A DNA stretch of 64,000 nucleotides from Symbiodinium natans (taxonomy: Eukaryota; Sar; Dinophyceae; Suessiales; Symbiodiniaceae): NCBI GenBank assembly GCA_905221605.1, contig CAJNDS010000567.1:47889-111888 (forward strand), in the 5' to 3' direction. Of the stretch, positions 22,399 through 33,366 are shown one piece after another. The number at the start of each line of letters is the position of its first letter. The stretch's first letter is position 1. Both the position numbers and the translations under genes were made by a program. The notes below the pieces were generated by a model. It saw only the letters and a program-made list of their open reading frames with translations, was not told the origin of the DNA and did not search any database.

Positions 22399-22838
22399 GT
22401 TCTTGGCAATGTCGTCGCCTTACCCAGAAACATTCTTTCTGCGAAAGTATCTGATTTATTTAATTTAATTACAGGACGAGAGGCAAATGTCATCCCAGAT
22501 GCTGCCCTCGAACAACTGCTTCTTGCAGAAGCCGGTCGACACCCCTGACATGATGTAATGTTATACGGGAAGATGCATGCGTTACTTCGCTTGCTTGAGA
22601 CAAGTCACATGTGTTCATTGGCGTATTATTCCAGGGCGTCAAGTCGGCCGGGATCAGCGGCATGTTCTCAAACCTGTTGCAGGGACATAATTAACAGCTT
22701 GGTACGTGGGCTGTGCTCGACTGACTCGTCACTCATGTGTGGCAGCTACTCTTAGGGCGCTGACGCAACAGAAGCGGTTCGCCTGCACTGGGACTGTCCC
22801 TGCGTGCTTGACTCCATGTGCGAATTAAAACATTTCAC

Positions 22839-22940
22839 TTTAACTTGGGTTTGCACTCCATGTAAAGCAGCTTGTCGATGCCGCTCAAAAGGAATCCAGC
22901 TTCCAGCTGTGACCAGCACTCAGTCGAGCGGTAGTTTCTC
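22839..22940 (-). CDS. 102-nt exon, unit A of a tandem pair
   Basis: Acceptor TTACTTCAG and donor AA^GTGAAATG flank exactly 102 nt. The frame reads RNYRSTECWSQLEAGFLLSG then LYMECKPKLK. It is clearly paralogous to the exon at 23047-23148, with the same length, phase, acceptor type and donor. No family is recognised. Conservation of the reading frame and both splice sites between the two units argues that the protein, not the DNA, was under selection. Confidence 0.5.
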
Positions 22941-23046
22941 CTGAAGTAATTAATGCAGTGCGCTGCCTTATAACTTTTCTTTGTAGCCGAGACATAAACT
23001 ATCTAAGGTCGCGACTGTTTCCATGTCCACCTCAATTGTATTTCAC

Positions 23047-23148
23047 TTAAGCTTGGGTTCGCACTCAATGTCAGGCAGCTCCTCGATGCTGCTTAAGGGC
23101 GGTCCAGCTTTCGACTGCGACGAGCACTCCGTTGCGCGACAGCTGTTC
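23047..23148 (-). CDS. 102-nt exon, unit B of a tandem pair
   Basis: Acceptor CCAAATCAG and donor AA^GTGAAATAC flank 102 nt reading NSCRATECSSQSKAGPPLSS then LPDIECEPKLK. The shared pattern with unit A is CRxTECxSQ-x-AG-x2-LSxI-x2-L-x2-(I/M)EC-x-PKLK. The spacing between units is 208 bp. Confidence 0.5.
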
Positions 23149-23162
23149 CTGATTTGGTTGAG

Positions 23163-23315
23163 TTAGCGTGCAACTTCACACACATTTTTGGCGTGTGCAA
23201 AAAAGTAGCTAAGGTCATGACTTCTCTTCCACAAGTGCTTCAACGTCTTGTGACGTTGCAGACCTTGAGATGAAAGGCACGACTTGCGTCGGCAGTGGTC
23301 TAGAGCGCAGTTCTT
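23163..23315 (-). CDS. Candidate exon with a C2H2-like zinc finger
   Basis: A strong acceptor TTTCTTCCAG (23316) opens a phase-0 frame starting KNCALDHC and running through LSSQGLQRHKTLKH to a stop at 23163. The C-x4-C-x13-H-x4-H spacing and the SxxxLxxH core are those of a C2H2 finger, slightly wide at the cysteine pair. It may be the last exon of a short gene or run on through a donor before the stop. Nucleic-acid binding is inferred from the motif only. Confidence 0.45.
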   Translation of the reverse strand, partial: KNCALDHCRRKSCLSSQGLQRHKTLKHLWKRSHDLSYFFAHAKNVCEVAR

Positions 23316-24896
23316 CTGGAAGAAATGCTTAGTAACTACTAGACAGTCAGAAAGAAATGATAAGTTCCACACGCGTTGTTCGCAAGTACAGGGAAGGCAC
23401 CGGATTTCCTTGGCAGTATGTTTGCGTACTATTGTTAAAGACTATGCGTCAGAAGGCGATATATTCATTTACATTGTCATCAAGCGACACACACGCGTCG
23501 AAGCTGTGCTTGGTCCTGACAAGTTGCACGCGCAACAACACGTCTAAGCGGTAACAGCTGTTTAAGTCCTCTTCCATCGGCCATTGGGATCCAGGTGCCC
23601 TAACGTAGAAAAGCTACACGACTGCAACTCACGCACACAGGACTTGAAACCAACATCCAAGGTCCAGACAATTGACGGATCGCGTTTTCGGAGCAGTTGA
23701 AGGAGGCCTTGCGTAAGCATGATTGAAGTAAATGTGTCGCGTGCACTGAGTCGAGATTATAAAAAAATAAAAGGACTGAGTCCTTTGCTTTGCGGATGCT
23801 TCAAGGCATTGAGACGGCTCCGATGCCTGAAGCCTAGGACTTGTACAGTGTTTTAGCAAGTGTGAGAAGCTTAAGCGCTATACTCCTTGAAAAACTCGGC
23901 TGGCGTCCTCACGGTGAAGGATGTCCTCGAGAAGAAAGAAAGTGACGCAATAATAGCAACAACAATAATAATAAGCGCAATAACAATCAGTGCTGAGTAT
24001 AAGACAAATCCGTTCGCCAGCGAGGGATACGCACGACCGGAGTCCCTTAGCTATTTCGTTGAGTCGCGTATGCACACACCTGCTCATGCAGCTAGATGAC
24101 GTGGTCGAATTGGCGCGTCATCGGCCGGGCTTGCGGCCTCGTACCTTACTCAAGTACAAGTACGCGCGACACATACAGGAAACAACAGTGACATTGTGAA
24201 TCGCTACGCGAACTCATACATCCCAGTCACGCGCAGTCCTCGCCACCAAACCACTGCAATCTTGACCAGCGCAACATCAGGACCTCGGAGTTCAGGTTTT
24301 TGTACAAACGGCATTCGTTATGTGTCATGTGAGTTGTAAATGAGTTATCTTGCTGAGGCAGAGGCGGCCTGAATGTGCGAAACGTCTGTGATTGTTAGAA
24401 GCTTGGCGCTAGAAAAGGCTGCGTCGTCAACTTTATCTTGATGTATGCTGTGTGACCGGCTGCAACGTGCTCGAGATAATAACATGCTTGAAATGTTTTT
24501 CGAGCATACTCCTCCAACTAACGTTTTAGTAATTGCAGGCTTCGAAATAGACAAAAAACATGCATAGAACGCAAAGCATCCTGTGTCAGATGAGAAAACC
24601 TGCGTTGTTAATTTATTTAAAATAATGTCTTTTAATTTTCGGAATGTAAAGAATCCAGTTAGTTTAAATAGTTTTCCTGATTGAATTACTTTACTTAATT
24701 TGACTAATTCAATTATTTTAAAGGGCTTGGCTCCAAACCGTGTTTTCGTATTTTTATATGAGCTTATTTAATTAATCTAGTTCATTCATTAATCGAGCTT
24801 CGCCATCTGTGGCTTGACACAGCTGATAACTCGGAGATTATTAGTTATCTGTAAAATTGGTGAAAAGTATTGTCCTGTTTCGCGCGAGAGTGATAT
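23316..24896. other. No supported gene
   Basis: Several short open frames on both strands, none with family resemblance or paired splice sites. AT-rich DNA between 24.6 and 24.85 kb. Parts may be introns of the minus-strand gene(s). Confidence 0.35.
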
Positions 24897-25106
24897 TCAC
24901 GATTGTTTCGTGCGATACTGCAAAGCAAAGTCAAGGCACATACGCAGTTGAAATATGTTGAAGTCATACAAGAAACGCAATTCTTTATCGAGCATGTGTC
25001 TTTGAAGACGAAGAGTATTGTTCTCATGTAGTACTGTGCTTACATGCGTGACAATATATGCTTGTACTTTTTGGCGCAGCTCGGAATTCCAAAACATCCA
25101 GACCAC
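24897..25106 (-). CDS. Candidate exon, unrecognised
   Basis: The minus-strand frame reads FWNSELRQKVQAYIVTHVST, NNTLRLQRHMLDKELRFL and FQLRMCLDFALQYRTK, with an amphipathic helical, coding-like composition. A GTAAGC donor lies inside it (after IVTH), so it may really be one or two shorter exons. No family is recognised. Confidence 0.3.
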   Translation of the reverse strand: MVWMFWNSELRQKVQAYIVTHVSTVLHENNTLRLQRHMLDKELRFLYDFNIFQLRMCLDFALQYRTKQS

Positions 25107-25883
25107 AAGAATCGCGCCCCTTAGTTTTGGTGTAGTTTACCGTACAAAAAAAATGTAGGTCGCAATATTTAACACCTGGAGGAAGTTATAATCATATACA
25201 ACTACCACGACGATGACAACCTATCATAAACATAAGAACTTATCACAATTATGATAGATAGTCTACGACAAGTCTGTTAACTGAGGATGGCGAAGCTAAA
25301 GTTACCATAAGCACGATAACATAAGATTGCGGAGCTCAAACTTATCATAATAGTGAAAACTCTAGCTGGCAACCTTGTTTTTGCTCAGGCGCACATAGTT
25401 GTGCGACCGACCTGCGCAGCTCGAGGCTTCACTTCTGACCCTGTGTTGTGGATGCATTTACTAACGGAAGCTGCCGCTCCAACAGCCTGCTGTGAATTTG
25501 ATTATGTTGATGGACACTGCTTGTATGCATTCTGGGCTGCTTTACGGGTGACCCGTGGCCTCTGAGTCTCTGTGTTGTTTACTTTTGTACAACTGGACCC
25601 TGCTGCGGCGAAGCCCTCAAGAATTCCGGCACTAGCAACCCTGTAGAAATACTAAATCAGTAGACACTGTCGGAACACTGTAGGAATTCTGTCAACCACG
25701 CCTTGTTCTTTAAGCGCTGGGAGATCTTGGTCTGCAATCAGATGAGACCTGGCGTGGAATACCGAGCACTGCTTATGTTTGGAAAGAGTGCATGCAAACA
25801 TATGAAGTAAACTGCACGCTGTCTTGAGTTAACACTATGGCAGGGAAGGCTATGCTTATTAGAGTGACTTGGTACAGACTTAC
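25107..25883. other. Probable intron or intergenic DNA
   Basis: AT-rich, with short similar stretches around ACTTATCATAA and TTACCATAAGCACGATAAC at 25190-25345. No coding frame is supported. On the minus strand it follows the GTAAGT donor of the Lys/Glu-rich exon, so at least its right part should be intron. Confidence 0.4.
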
Positions 25884-26560
25884 CTCTATGCTGTTGTCGC
25901 TGAAGCACATTCCATGCTTTATTTTGGCACCGTGCGCTGTTGCTCCAAAGCTCACCCTCGCACCTTCCACGCGCAGTTTGGGTTATGCTTCTTGGACGAG
26001 CTGGCAAACCCTCGCCGAAGTTGCTCACACGAGTCGTAACGACGAGGGTCCTTCCTTGCAAATCCAGGGTAGAGTACGCCTTCAGCGTTAGGTTTACCCT
26101 TGTGGTTGGGCGCGGGTTCTCCGGGAGGGATCTCAGGAAAATTCTGCTTGGACCGACGAGGCGCCTTAGCAATCGATTTCTCCTTCGGAGATACCGGTGG
26201 AGCTTTGGCTTTGGCTTTCGCTTTAGTTTTAGCCTGCGGGACTGCTTCCTCCTCAGGAGGCTTCAACCCAGGCGAGGCTTTCTCCTTAGGAGGTGTGCCC
26301 TTAAAGCTTGCCGAGTCAGTCTCACTCTCACTGTCAGACGATGAACTTCCCAGCAATGAGGATGAAGAAGAACACTCTTCGGACAAAACGCCGTCCATTT
26401 CCCGAACCTTGTCTTCCAATTGCCTCAAGGTGGTCTTTTGCTTCTTTACCGTGGCCTGTCGCTTACGCAGCAACTCACGAAGGTCACCTTTCCCGCGGCT
26501 GTACTGTGCACGCGCGACGCGAAGGGCTCGCTGGGTTGCATCCAAGCTTGACAGCGGCAT
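25884..26560 (-). CDS. Lys/Glu/Pro-rich low-complexity protein, first exon
   Basis: The ATG at 26560 opens a frame with an amphipathic basic helix (ARAQYSRGKGDLRELLRKRQ), a Ser/Asp/Glu tract (SSSSSLLGSSSSDSESETD) and a Lys/Pro-rich middle (QAKTKAKAKAKAPPVSPKEK). The end is HNPNCAWK, after which the frame stops near 25970. A second frame (EGARVSFGATAHGAKIKHGM) continues to a consensus donor ATAGAG^GTAAGT at 25884. One frame change near 25975 is therefore needed: a sequence error, a tiny intron or recoding. The charge pattern suits a nucleic-acid-binding or scaffold protein such as a structural protein of an element. The function is not known. Confidence 0.5.
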
Positions 26561-27239
26561 GGCGAAACAAAGAGATAGTTCAAGGAAGGACTGTCGTGGG
26601 ATAGCAGAAACTTGAATGCGGCAGCATATGCGCAAGGCTCACAATCTCAGAGTTGCCTTATAAATCTGAGCTGCATTGCGCGCATTCATGCAATGCGTTG
26701 TCTGATTGTTAGAGGCCGGATGCTAAACATGCAAGGAATACCGAGTCGATCTGCTTTGCGTATACCAGCTGAAGCCTCCGAGCACGCGTGGGTTAAATTC
26801 CAGCGCTGGCCTATTAAGAAAACCGATAAAAACCCAATAAGCAAAGACTGCGAAAGAATAAAACCACACGAAGAAAGTAATAAGGATTATACGTTCATAT
26901 GTTCCTTGCTGCGGGTATGTGGCTGCGCTGCTTTCTTGCTAATCGATTTTTGTTAAGTCTGCAAACTGAACATTCCAAGCTTTTTTTTGAGGCATCATTT
27001 CTGAACATATTTTTAAAGTAAATCTCTTATTGTTTAGACAGAACACTAGGGTTTTGTTACTGTGTTCTTTGTTTGTTTTTTTTCGTATGTTGCACATATT
27101 TGGGTTTTTTGTTTTAGACACAAGGGGCTTAGGGGTTTAGGGGTATCTGGTTTTAGGGTCTAAGGTTTAAGGTTGAAGTTTTCTTCTTTACTAAAACTAA
27201 AAAATCACCAAAAAAAAACAAGCACGAAAATTAAAAATG
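26561..27239. other. Non-coding transition zone
   Basis: T- and A-rich DNA with homopolymer runs. The first TTTAGGG-like motifs of the window appear at about 27120-27160. No gene is supported. Confidence 0.5.
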
Positions 27240-27790
27240 ATACAAAAACATGGGCCAACATCCAAAGCTCTAATAGTAAATAATAAAAGATGATGAAATA
27301 TTATAAACAAAAACTGATCAAGCAAAAAACTGATGACAAAGATAATAGAAGATTATACAAGATGATTAAAAAAAAAAGGATTAACCAAAAAAAACAAGTA
27401 TTATAAAAGATAATAAAGATAATAGCAGACGATAACCATAGAAGATGATTAAGATATGGGTGCTGTCCAAACAAAGTCCAAAGGATGACCCGATTAAAAG
27501 ATGATAAACGATGATAAAAGATGATAAAAGATGATAAAAGATGATAAAAGATGATAAAAGATGATAACGATAGAAGATGATTAAGATAAGGATGCTTTCC
27601 AAACAAGGTCCAAACGATGATCCGATTAAAAGATGATAAAAGATGATAAAAAAAGATGATAAAAGATGATAAAAGATGATAACGATAGAAGATGATTAAG
27701 ATAAGCATGCTTTCCAAACAAGGTCCAAATGATGACCCGATTAAAAGATAATAGAAGATGATAAAAAAATATAATAAAAGATTACAAAAA
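27240..27790. repeat. GATGATAAAA satellite with a longer unit
   Basis: Dense 10-bp GATGATAAAA-type repeats. A longer unit recurs three times (about 27430, 27565 and 27685): GATGATTAAGATA, then TTCCAAACAAGGTCCAA-like sequence and a GATGA(C/T)CCGATTAAAAG block. The open minus-strand frames across it are only the periodicity of the repeat. Confidence 0.85.
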
Positions 27791-27796
27791 AATAGT

Positions 27797-29390
27797 GGTT
27801 TTTCGGATTTAATTAATTTAATTAATTTAATTGTCCAGAATTAAATTAATTAAATTAATTAAATTAATTAAATTAATTAAATTAATTAAATTAATTAAAT
27901 TAATTTAATAGGGTGAAAATCTGGAGCTGGAGCCAGGCCCTTGAAGAATTAAATTAATTAAATTAAGTAAATCCGAAAAGTGGTTTTTCGGATTTAATTA
28001 ATTTAATTAATTTAATTCTTCCAGGGGAATGGTTCTACGCCAGGATTCCTGCCCTATTAAATTAATTTAATTAATTTAATTAATTTAATTAATTTAATTA
28101 ATTTAATTAATTTAATTAATTAAATTAATTTAATTAATTTAATTAATTTAATTAATTTAATTAATTTAATTAATTTAATTAATTTAATTAATTTAATTGT
28201 CCAGAATTAAATTAATTAAATTAATTAAATCCGACAAGTGGTTTTTCGGATTTAATTAATTTAATTAATTTAATTGTCCAGAATTAAATTAATAAATTAA
28301 TTAAATTAATTTAATAGGGTGAAAATCTGGAGCTGGAGCCAGGCCCTTGAAGAATTAAATTAAATAAATTAATTAAATCCGAAAAGTGGTTTTTCGGATT
28401 TAATTAATTTAATTAATTTAATTCTTCCAGGGGAATGGTTCTACGCCAGGATTCCTGCCCTACTAAATTAATTTAATTATTTTAATTAATTTAATTAATT
28501 TAATTAATTTAATTAATTTAATTAATTTAATTAATTTAATTGTCCAGAATTAAATTAATTAAATTAATTAAATCCGAAAAGTGGTTTTTCGGATTTAATT
28601 AATTTAATTAATTTAATTGTCCAGAATTAAATTAATTAAATTAATTAAATTAATTTAATAGGGGGAAAATCTGGAGCTGGAGCAAGGCCCTTGAAGAATT
28701 AAATTAATTAAATTAATTAAATCCGAAAAGTGGTTTTTCGGATTTAATTAATTTAATTAATTTAATTCTTCCAGGGGAATGGTTCTACGCCAGGATTCCT
28801 GCCCTATTAAATTGATTTAATTAATTTAATTAATTTAATTAATTTAATTGTCCAGAATTAAATTAATTAAATTAATTAAATCCGAAAAGTGGTTTTTCGG
28901 ATTTAATTAATTTAATTAATTTAATTGTCCAGAATTAAATTAATTAAATTAATTAAATTAATTAAATTAATTAAATTAATTAAATTAATTTAATAGGGGG
29001 AAAATCTGGAGCTGGAGCAAGGCCCTTGAAGAATTAAATTAATTAAATTAATTAAATCCGAAAAGTGGTTTTTCGGATTTAATTAATTTAATTAATTTAA
29101 TTCTTCCAGGGGAATGGTTCTACGCCAGGATTCCTGCCCTATTAAATTAATTTAATTAATTTAATTAATTTAATTGTCCAGAATTAAATGAATTAAATTA
29201 ATTAAATCCGAAAAGTGGTTTTTCGGATTTAATTAATTTAATTAATTTAATTGTCTAGAATTAAATAAATTAAATAAATTAAATTAATTAAATTAATTTA
29301 ATAGGGGGAAAATCTGGAGCTGGAGCCAGGCTCTTGAGGAATTAAATTAATTAAATTAATTAAATTATTTAAATTAATTCCTTTCCTTAA
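27797..29390. repeat. TTAATTAA satellite with hairpins and inverted boxes
   Basis: Long runs of TTAATTAAAT separate four conserved boxes. One is a near-perfect palindrome, ATCCGAAAAGTGGTTTTTCGGAT, seen about eight times. One is TGTCCAGAATT. Box A begins CTTCCAGGGGAATGGTTC and box B ends AGGCCCTTGAAGAATT. Box A and the reverse complement of box B are homologous (both read AATTCTTC-x-AGGG to CCCTATTAAATT), so the array alternates inverted copies. There are about four higher-order units with small variants. No coding content. Confidence 0.85.
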
Positions 29391-29875
29391 AGGCAAGGCG
29401 GCACGCAAAATAGACCCGAGAGGGCTCTCTCACATATATATATATATATAGGGTTTACATGGCTTACTCTACATGGTTCGGGCGGTGGGGAATGATCCCT
29501 AGGCCGAGAGAAGTCCCAAAAAGTCGAAGATCAGAAGGCCTGCAGCCCTTCATGCTATTGGACTGAAAAAGGCGCGCCGTCCCAAAAGGGCCTTCGCTAC
29601 TCTTGTAGTAGGGATTGCTTGACTGCGTATCCTGTCCATTGAAGGGTGACAAGTAACTAGATCCATTTTGGACACTTCGAGAAGGGGGACCGCTGTTTTG
29701 GTTTAAGAGTTTAGGGTTCGGGTTGTCTAGTTCGGGGCTTTAAGGGCTTTAATCAAGGGTTTGGGGGTGTAGGATGCTTTGGGAGGGAGTGGGGACTTGC
29801 CAGGTGTACCTTGTCAGCCGTCGCCCACAACTCAATTACTTGCAAAAAGGGTTCCGCTGTCCAAGCAAATCCGTA

Positions 29876-29912
29876 AGACGAAATGAACCCAATCATAGGG
29901 TTCATTTCGTCT
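29876..29912. mobile_element. 37-bp minimal foldback related to the family at 54680
   Basis: AGACGAAATGAACCC and its reverse complement are separated by only seven bases. The arms match the termini of the 105-bp element at 54680-54784. It looks like that element reduced to its two ends. Confidence 0.7.
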
Positions 29913-30229
29913 CTAAGCATTGGGGCGCATCAGCAACAATTCATACGCTTGCTCAACGAAACCTAGTCAGACTTGGCACGTCGTTGATTTGCTGTGGGGC
30001 GTTGTGTAGATTGGGGGGACCTAGGCCCTTTAACCCCCCCCCCCCCCCACAAAAACAAAAAAAAAAAACGCTAAAACAAACAAAAACTCAAGAAGCCCGA
30101 CCCCCGACGTCTCTCCCCCGCCCCTCAAAACCTAAACCCTGAACCCTAAACCCCGAACCCTAAACCCTAAACCCAAAACCCAAAACCCCAAACCCTAGGC
30201 CCTAAAACCTAAACCCTAAACCCCCGGAC

Positions 30230-33200
30230 GCTCCTCGGTGCGCTCCTGGACATCGGCCCCTTGGGCCGCCAGCGCCTGCTCCATTTCACCACTTGGCGGT
30301 TCATGGCGGTTCGTGAGGGGTTAGGGATGGTTAGGGTTTAGGGTTTAGGATTAGGGCACTTTTCATCAGGCCCCAATGTTAGACACAAGTCCTGCGTATA
30401 GCTTCGAGGGTTAGGGTTTAGGGTTTGGGTGGGTTTTGGGGTTGGGGATTTAGGGCTTAGGGTTTCGGGCCAACTTTGTAGCCCAGTACCCACATTGCAA
30501 CAAGAAGGGAACCGGCAACCCAAAAAGGGCAAAAGGGACTGGGCTACCAAGGAACGATGGAACATCTTGGATTGGGCCCCAAACCCTAAACCCTACACCC
30601 TGGTTCTAGGGCTTCGAAGTTTTGCAGTTTGGGATGCGCTCGGGGTGGGGGGGAGGGCATTATGCACATCTCGGCTTGAGGAGTTCTTAGGGCATTGCGG
30701 TTGGTAGCATTCCCACCACTCGGCTCCCTCAACCAGAAACCGTAAAACTCTAGGGTTTAGGGTTTAGGGGTTTGGGGTTTAGGGTTTAGGGGTTTGGGGT
30801 AACTGTACTTATAGCTGTACTTAAAAACCATATTAGGGCACTTAAGGGTCCTGTAAGTGGGTCATAACTACAGGTATATTTTTAATAAGTACATGAACCC
30901 CCAAGTATTTCATCACAAGTCCTGCGTAGAGCGTATTAGGGTTTAGGGTTTGGGGTTTAGGGTTTAGGGGTTTGGGTTTTAGGGTTTGGGGTTTGGGTTA
31001 TGAAGCCCAACATTGCAGCCCCCCAGAATAGCAGAATGGGGGTGGCATCCAAAAAATGGGGGTAGAGGAATGGAGGCAAAGCTGCCTCCATTTCTGGCCT
31101 CAATCAAGAATGCCGGCGAAATGAAGGCGTTCTAGCTTCTCCATTTTCTCACAAGCGTCAGGTAGGTGTGTACTGTTCTGTTGGGCCAGCGCGCGCAAAA
31201 GCAAAATCACAGCTGGGTTTGATGCTGCAAGTCTGAGTGAACAATAACCGTAACCTGGTACCTACTCGCTAATACAATTGCTACTTTAAGCCGGTGCTGC
31301 TGGACACTCAAAATTGCTTGGCTGACAAAGCCAAGACTGTGAGAGTCTGGGTCCTGTCTGTCACAGGTCCGCTGGCACTTAGCTCAGGCTACCGTCCTGG
31401 AACTGCTGAGCGCTCTCATACAGGATCTTATTGATATCCTCGGCTGAGACGCCGTCGATGCCTCCCTTCACATCGGCGATCTGTTCGCCGGCCAATGCCC
31501 TGCATTCCACATTCTTCTCCGCGCTGTCCCTCTTGAGCAGCACCAGAACCAGCACACTCTCAATGAAGATGACGCGGCTCGTCCGCAAGCTCGATGCGGC
31601 ATCGTTGACCACCGCTATCAAGCCGTTTGGGGTTTAGGGTTTGGGGTTTCGGGCCACTTGGTAGCCCAGCACGCATATTTGCAACAAATTCCCACCACCC
31701 GGCCCCTAAACCAGAAACCCTAAAAACTCTAAACCCATCAACACCTAACCACTTATCCATAAACCCTAAAACCCTAAACGGGTAAACCCTAAAGTCCGAA
31801 ACACGAAGCCCTGAAACTCCAAACCCTAAAGACCTAAAACACCAAAATCCCAACTCAAAACCCTAAGGCCTAAGCCATAAACACCAAAATCGTAAAACCG
31901 CGAGCCCCAAAAACCCTAAGCCCTATAATACACTAAGCCCCAAAATCCAAAATCATAAGCCAACCCGAATCAAAAATTGGAAGCACTAAAACCTCAAACC
32001 CTAAAGTCTCAAAACCCCAATCCCCAAAACCCAAATCACAGAGCCTAAACCCAAAGACCTCAGCACCCCAAAGCTCGAACCCCCTAAAACCTAAACCCTA
32101 AACTTCGGGGCTCAAGCCTTCTAGGGTTTAGGGGTTAGGGTAGAAGGGTTATAGGGTTGTAGGGTTTAGGGCTTTCTTGGGCCTAGGGCCGAAGACCACA
32201 TGATCCCTTAGCCCGTGCAGCTGAAGGCTCAGCGCCCTAAACCCTAGACTCTAAACCACCTTAATAGGAAATGTTGTGGCACAGGGTAGAATATATATGC
32301 CTCCCCCCCCCCCCCCCCCCCCCCCCAAATCTAATTAAACTAGGCCCTCAAACCATAACCTATGTACCTTAACTAGTTGGAAATATACAGTAGTACAGGG
32401 TGCATGACCCCCAATTCTAGGGTTCGTGAAGCCCCCTAACCCTAAACCCTAAACCCTAAACCCTAACCCCTAAACCCTAAACCCTAAACCCCAGGGTTCC
32501 CGCCTCCACCACATCTGCAAAGCCACGCTCTGCAGCCACATGGAGTGGCGTTCGCCCGCCCGCAGCCCCCGGACTGCACGGAAGATCAGGGTTTAGGGTT
32601 TGGGGTTAGGGTTTAGGGTTTGGGGTTTAGGGTTTAGGGTTTCGGGTTGAGGGTTCAGGGTTCAGGGTTTAGGGCTTAGGGTATGTCGGCGAACAGGGGG
32701 AGGGGTGGGCGAGGTTTAGGGCTTGGGTCAGGTTTAGGTAGGGTTTGTTCTGGTCCCCCTACGTGTCCCTGAACAGGGAGCTTGCGTGTACTTCCCTCTT
32801 TTTGATTGCACCTAACTTTGATTTCGCTTTGGCACGGGGGGGTAAGGAACCAAGGACTTCGGAGATGGTTCATATACCTTAATAGGAATTACGCATACGA
32901 CCCCAAAACTTTAGGATATGACCCCCCCAATTTCAGGGTTTGGGGTTTAGGGTTTAGGGTATATGACCCATCTGGATACCAGGGTGAGGCTTGTGGCAAT
33001 GGGATGCAGGGTCATTGGCCCATGCTGAGATCATGGCTGTCTGTTGATCTTGTGGGAGAGAAGCAGCTCCACCACTTGCGCATGGCCTGCGAGCTTGAGG
33101 CATCGGTGCAGTCATCTGTTCGAAGCCCAGTTGGTGGTTGGCTTGCAGAAATCAGGGGGTGCCTCTAAGACCCAAAACTCAAATTCATGCATCTCCGGTT

Positions 33201-33366
33201 CCCTATCTCAAGCCTAACAACCCAACCCTAAACCCCAAACCCCCCAAACCCGCCAAACCTCAAACCCTCAACCGCCCCCCCCGCCCCCCCCAAACCCCCA
33301 AGAGACTCGAGACCCTGAAGAGAGGCCTCGCTCAGCAGCCGCATGTAGCGGAGTGCTTCCATCCTT
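30230..33366 (-). CDS. Ankyrin-repeat protein, multi-exon, partial
   Basis: Exon 33327-33366 (acceptor CCCACAG, donor GC) reads KDGSTPLHAAAER plus one base. Exon 33038-33086 (acceptor CTCGCAG, donor GC) reads HAQVVELLLSHKINR after the split Gly. Exon 32504-32573 (acceptor CCGTGCAG, donor GC) reads PGAAGGRTPLHVAAERGFAD then VVE. Exon 30230-30275 (acceptor GGAGCAG, donor GT) reads ALAAQGADVQERTEE. All joins agree in phase. The first TPLH-to-TPLH distance after splicing is exactly 33 residues, the ankyrin period. Introns of about 240, 464 and 2,228 nt contain telomere-like tracts. Ankyrin repeats bind other proteins; the partner is unknown. The first three exons are secure. The fourth is less so, because another possible terminal exon (31379-31614) lies in its intron. 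The true start and end were not found. Confidence 0.7.
30481..30551. mobile_element. Short foldback element, fragment
   Basis: TGTAGCCCAGTACCC at the left and GGGACTGGGCTACCA at the right are inverted copies. The arms match the element at 49706-49820. The interior differs and is shorter. Confidence 0.5.
30800..30907. mobile_element. CTACTTGGAGG-type foldback, left end missing
   Basis: Interior AACTGTACTTATA...TTAGGGCACTTAAGG and right end GTACATGAACCCCCAAGTA match the complete copies at 34071 and 37987. The left end is replaced by a TTTAGGG tract. Confidence 0.6.
31379..31614 (-). CDS. Candidate terminal exon, unrecognised
   Basis: Starts after TTGATAG (31615) and reads VVNDAASSLRTSRVIFIESV, LLKRDSAEKNVECRALAGEQ and VKGGIDGVSAEDINKILYES to a stop at 31379. 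It is GC-rich and strongly coding-like against repeat-rich surroundings. It may end a transcript that begins with the ankyrin exons to its right. No family is recognised. Confidence 0.45.

Noticed and set aside
27301-27717. Hydrophobic frame that resembles a membrane protein
   Set aside because: It is the antisense of the GATGATAAAA repeat; the hydrophobicity is a by-product of A/T-rich units.
27797-29390. CRISPR-like look (palindromic repeats with spacers)
   Set aside because: Spacers are themselves the same few boxes and TTAATTAA runs, spacing is irregular and the context is eukaryotic.
29774-30142. Open frame on the plus strand ending in Pro/Lys-rich sequence
   Set aside because: It crosses the 37-bp foldback, a poly-C run and telomere-like repeats, so the frame is fortuitous.
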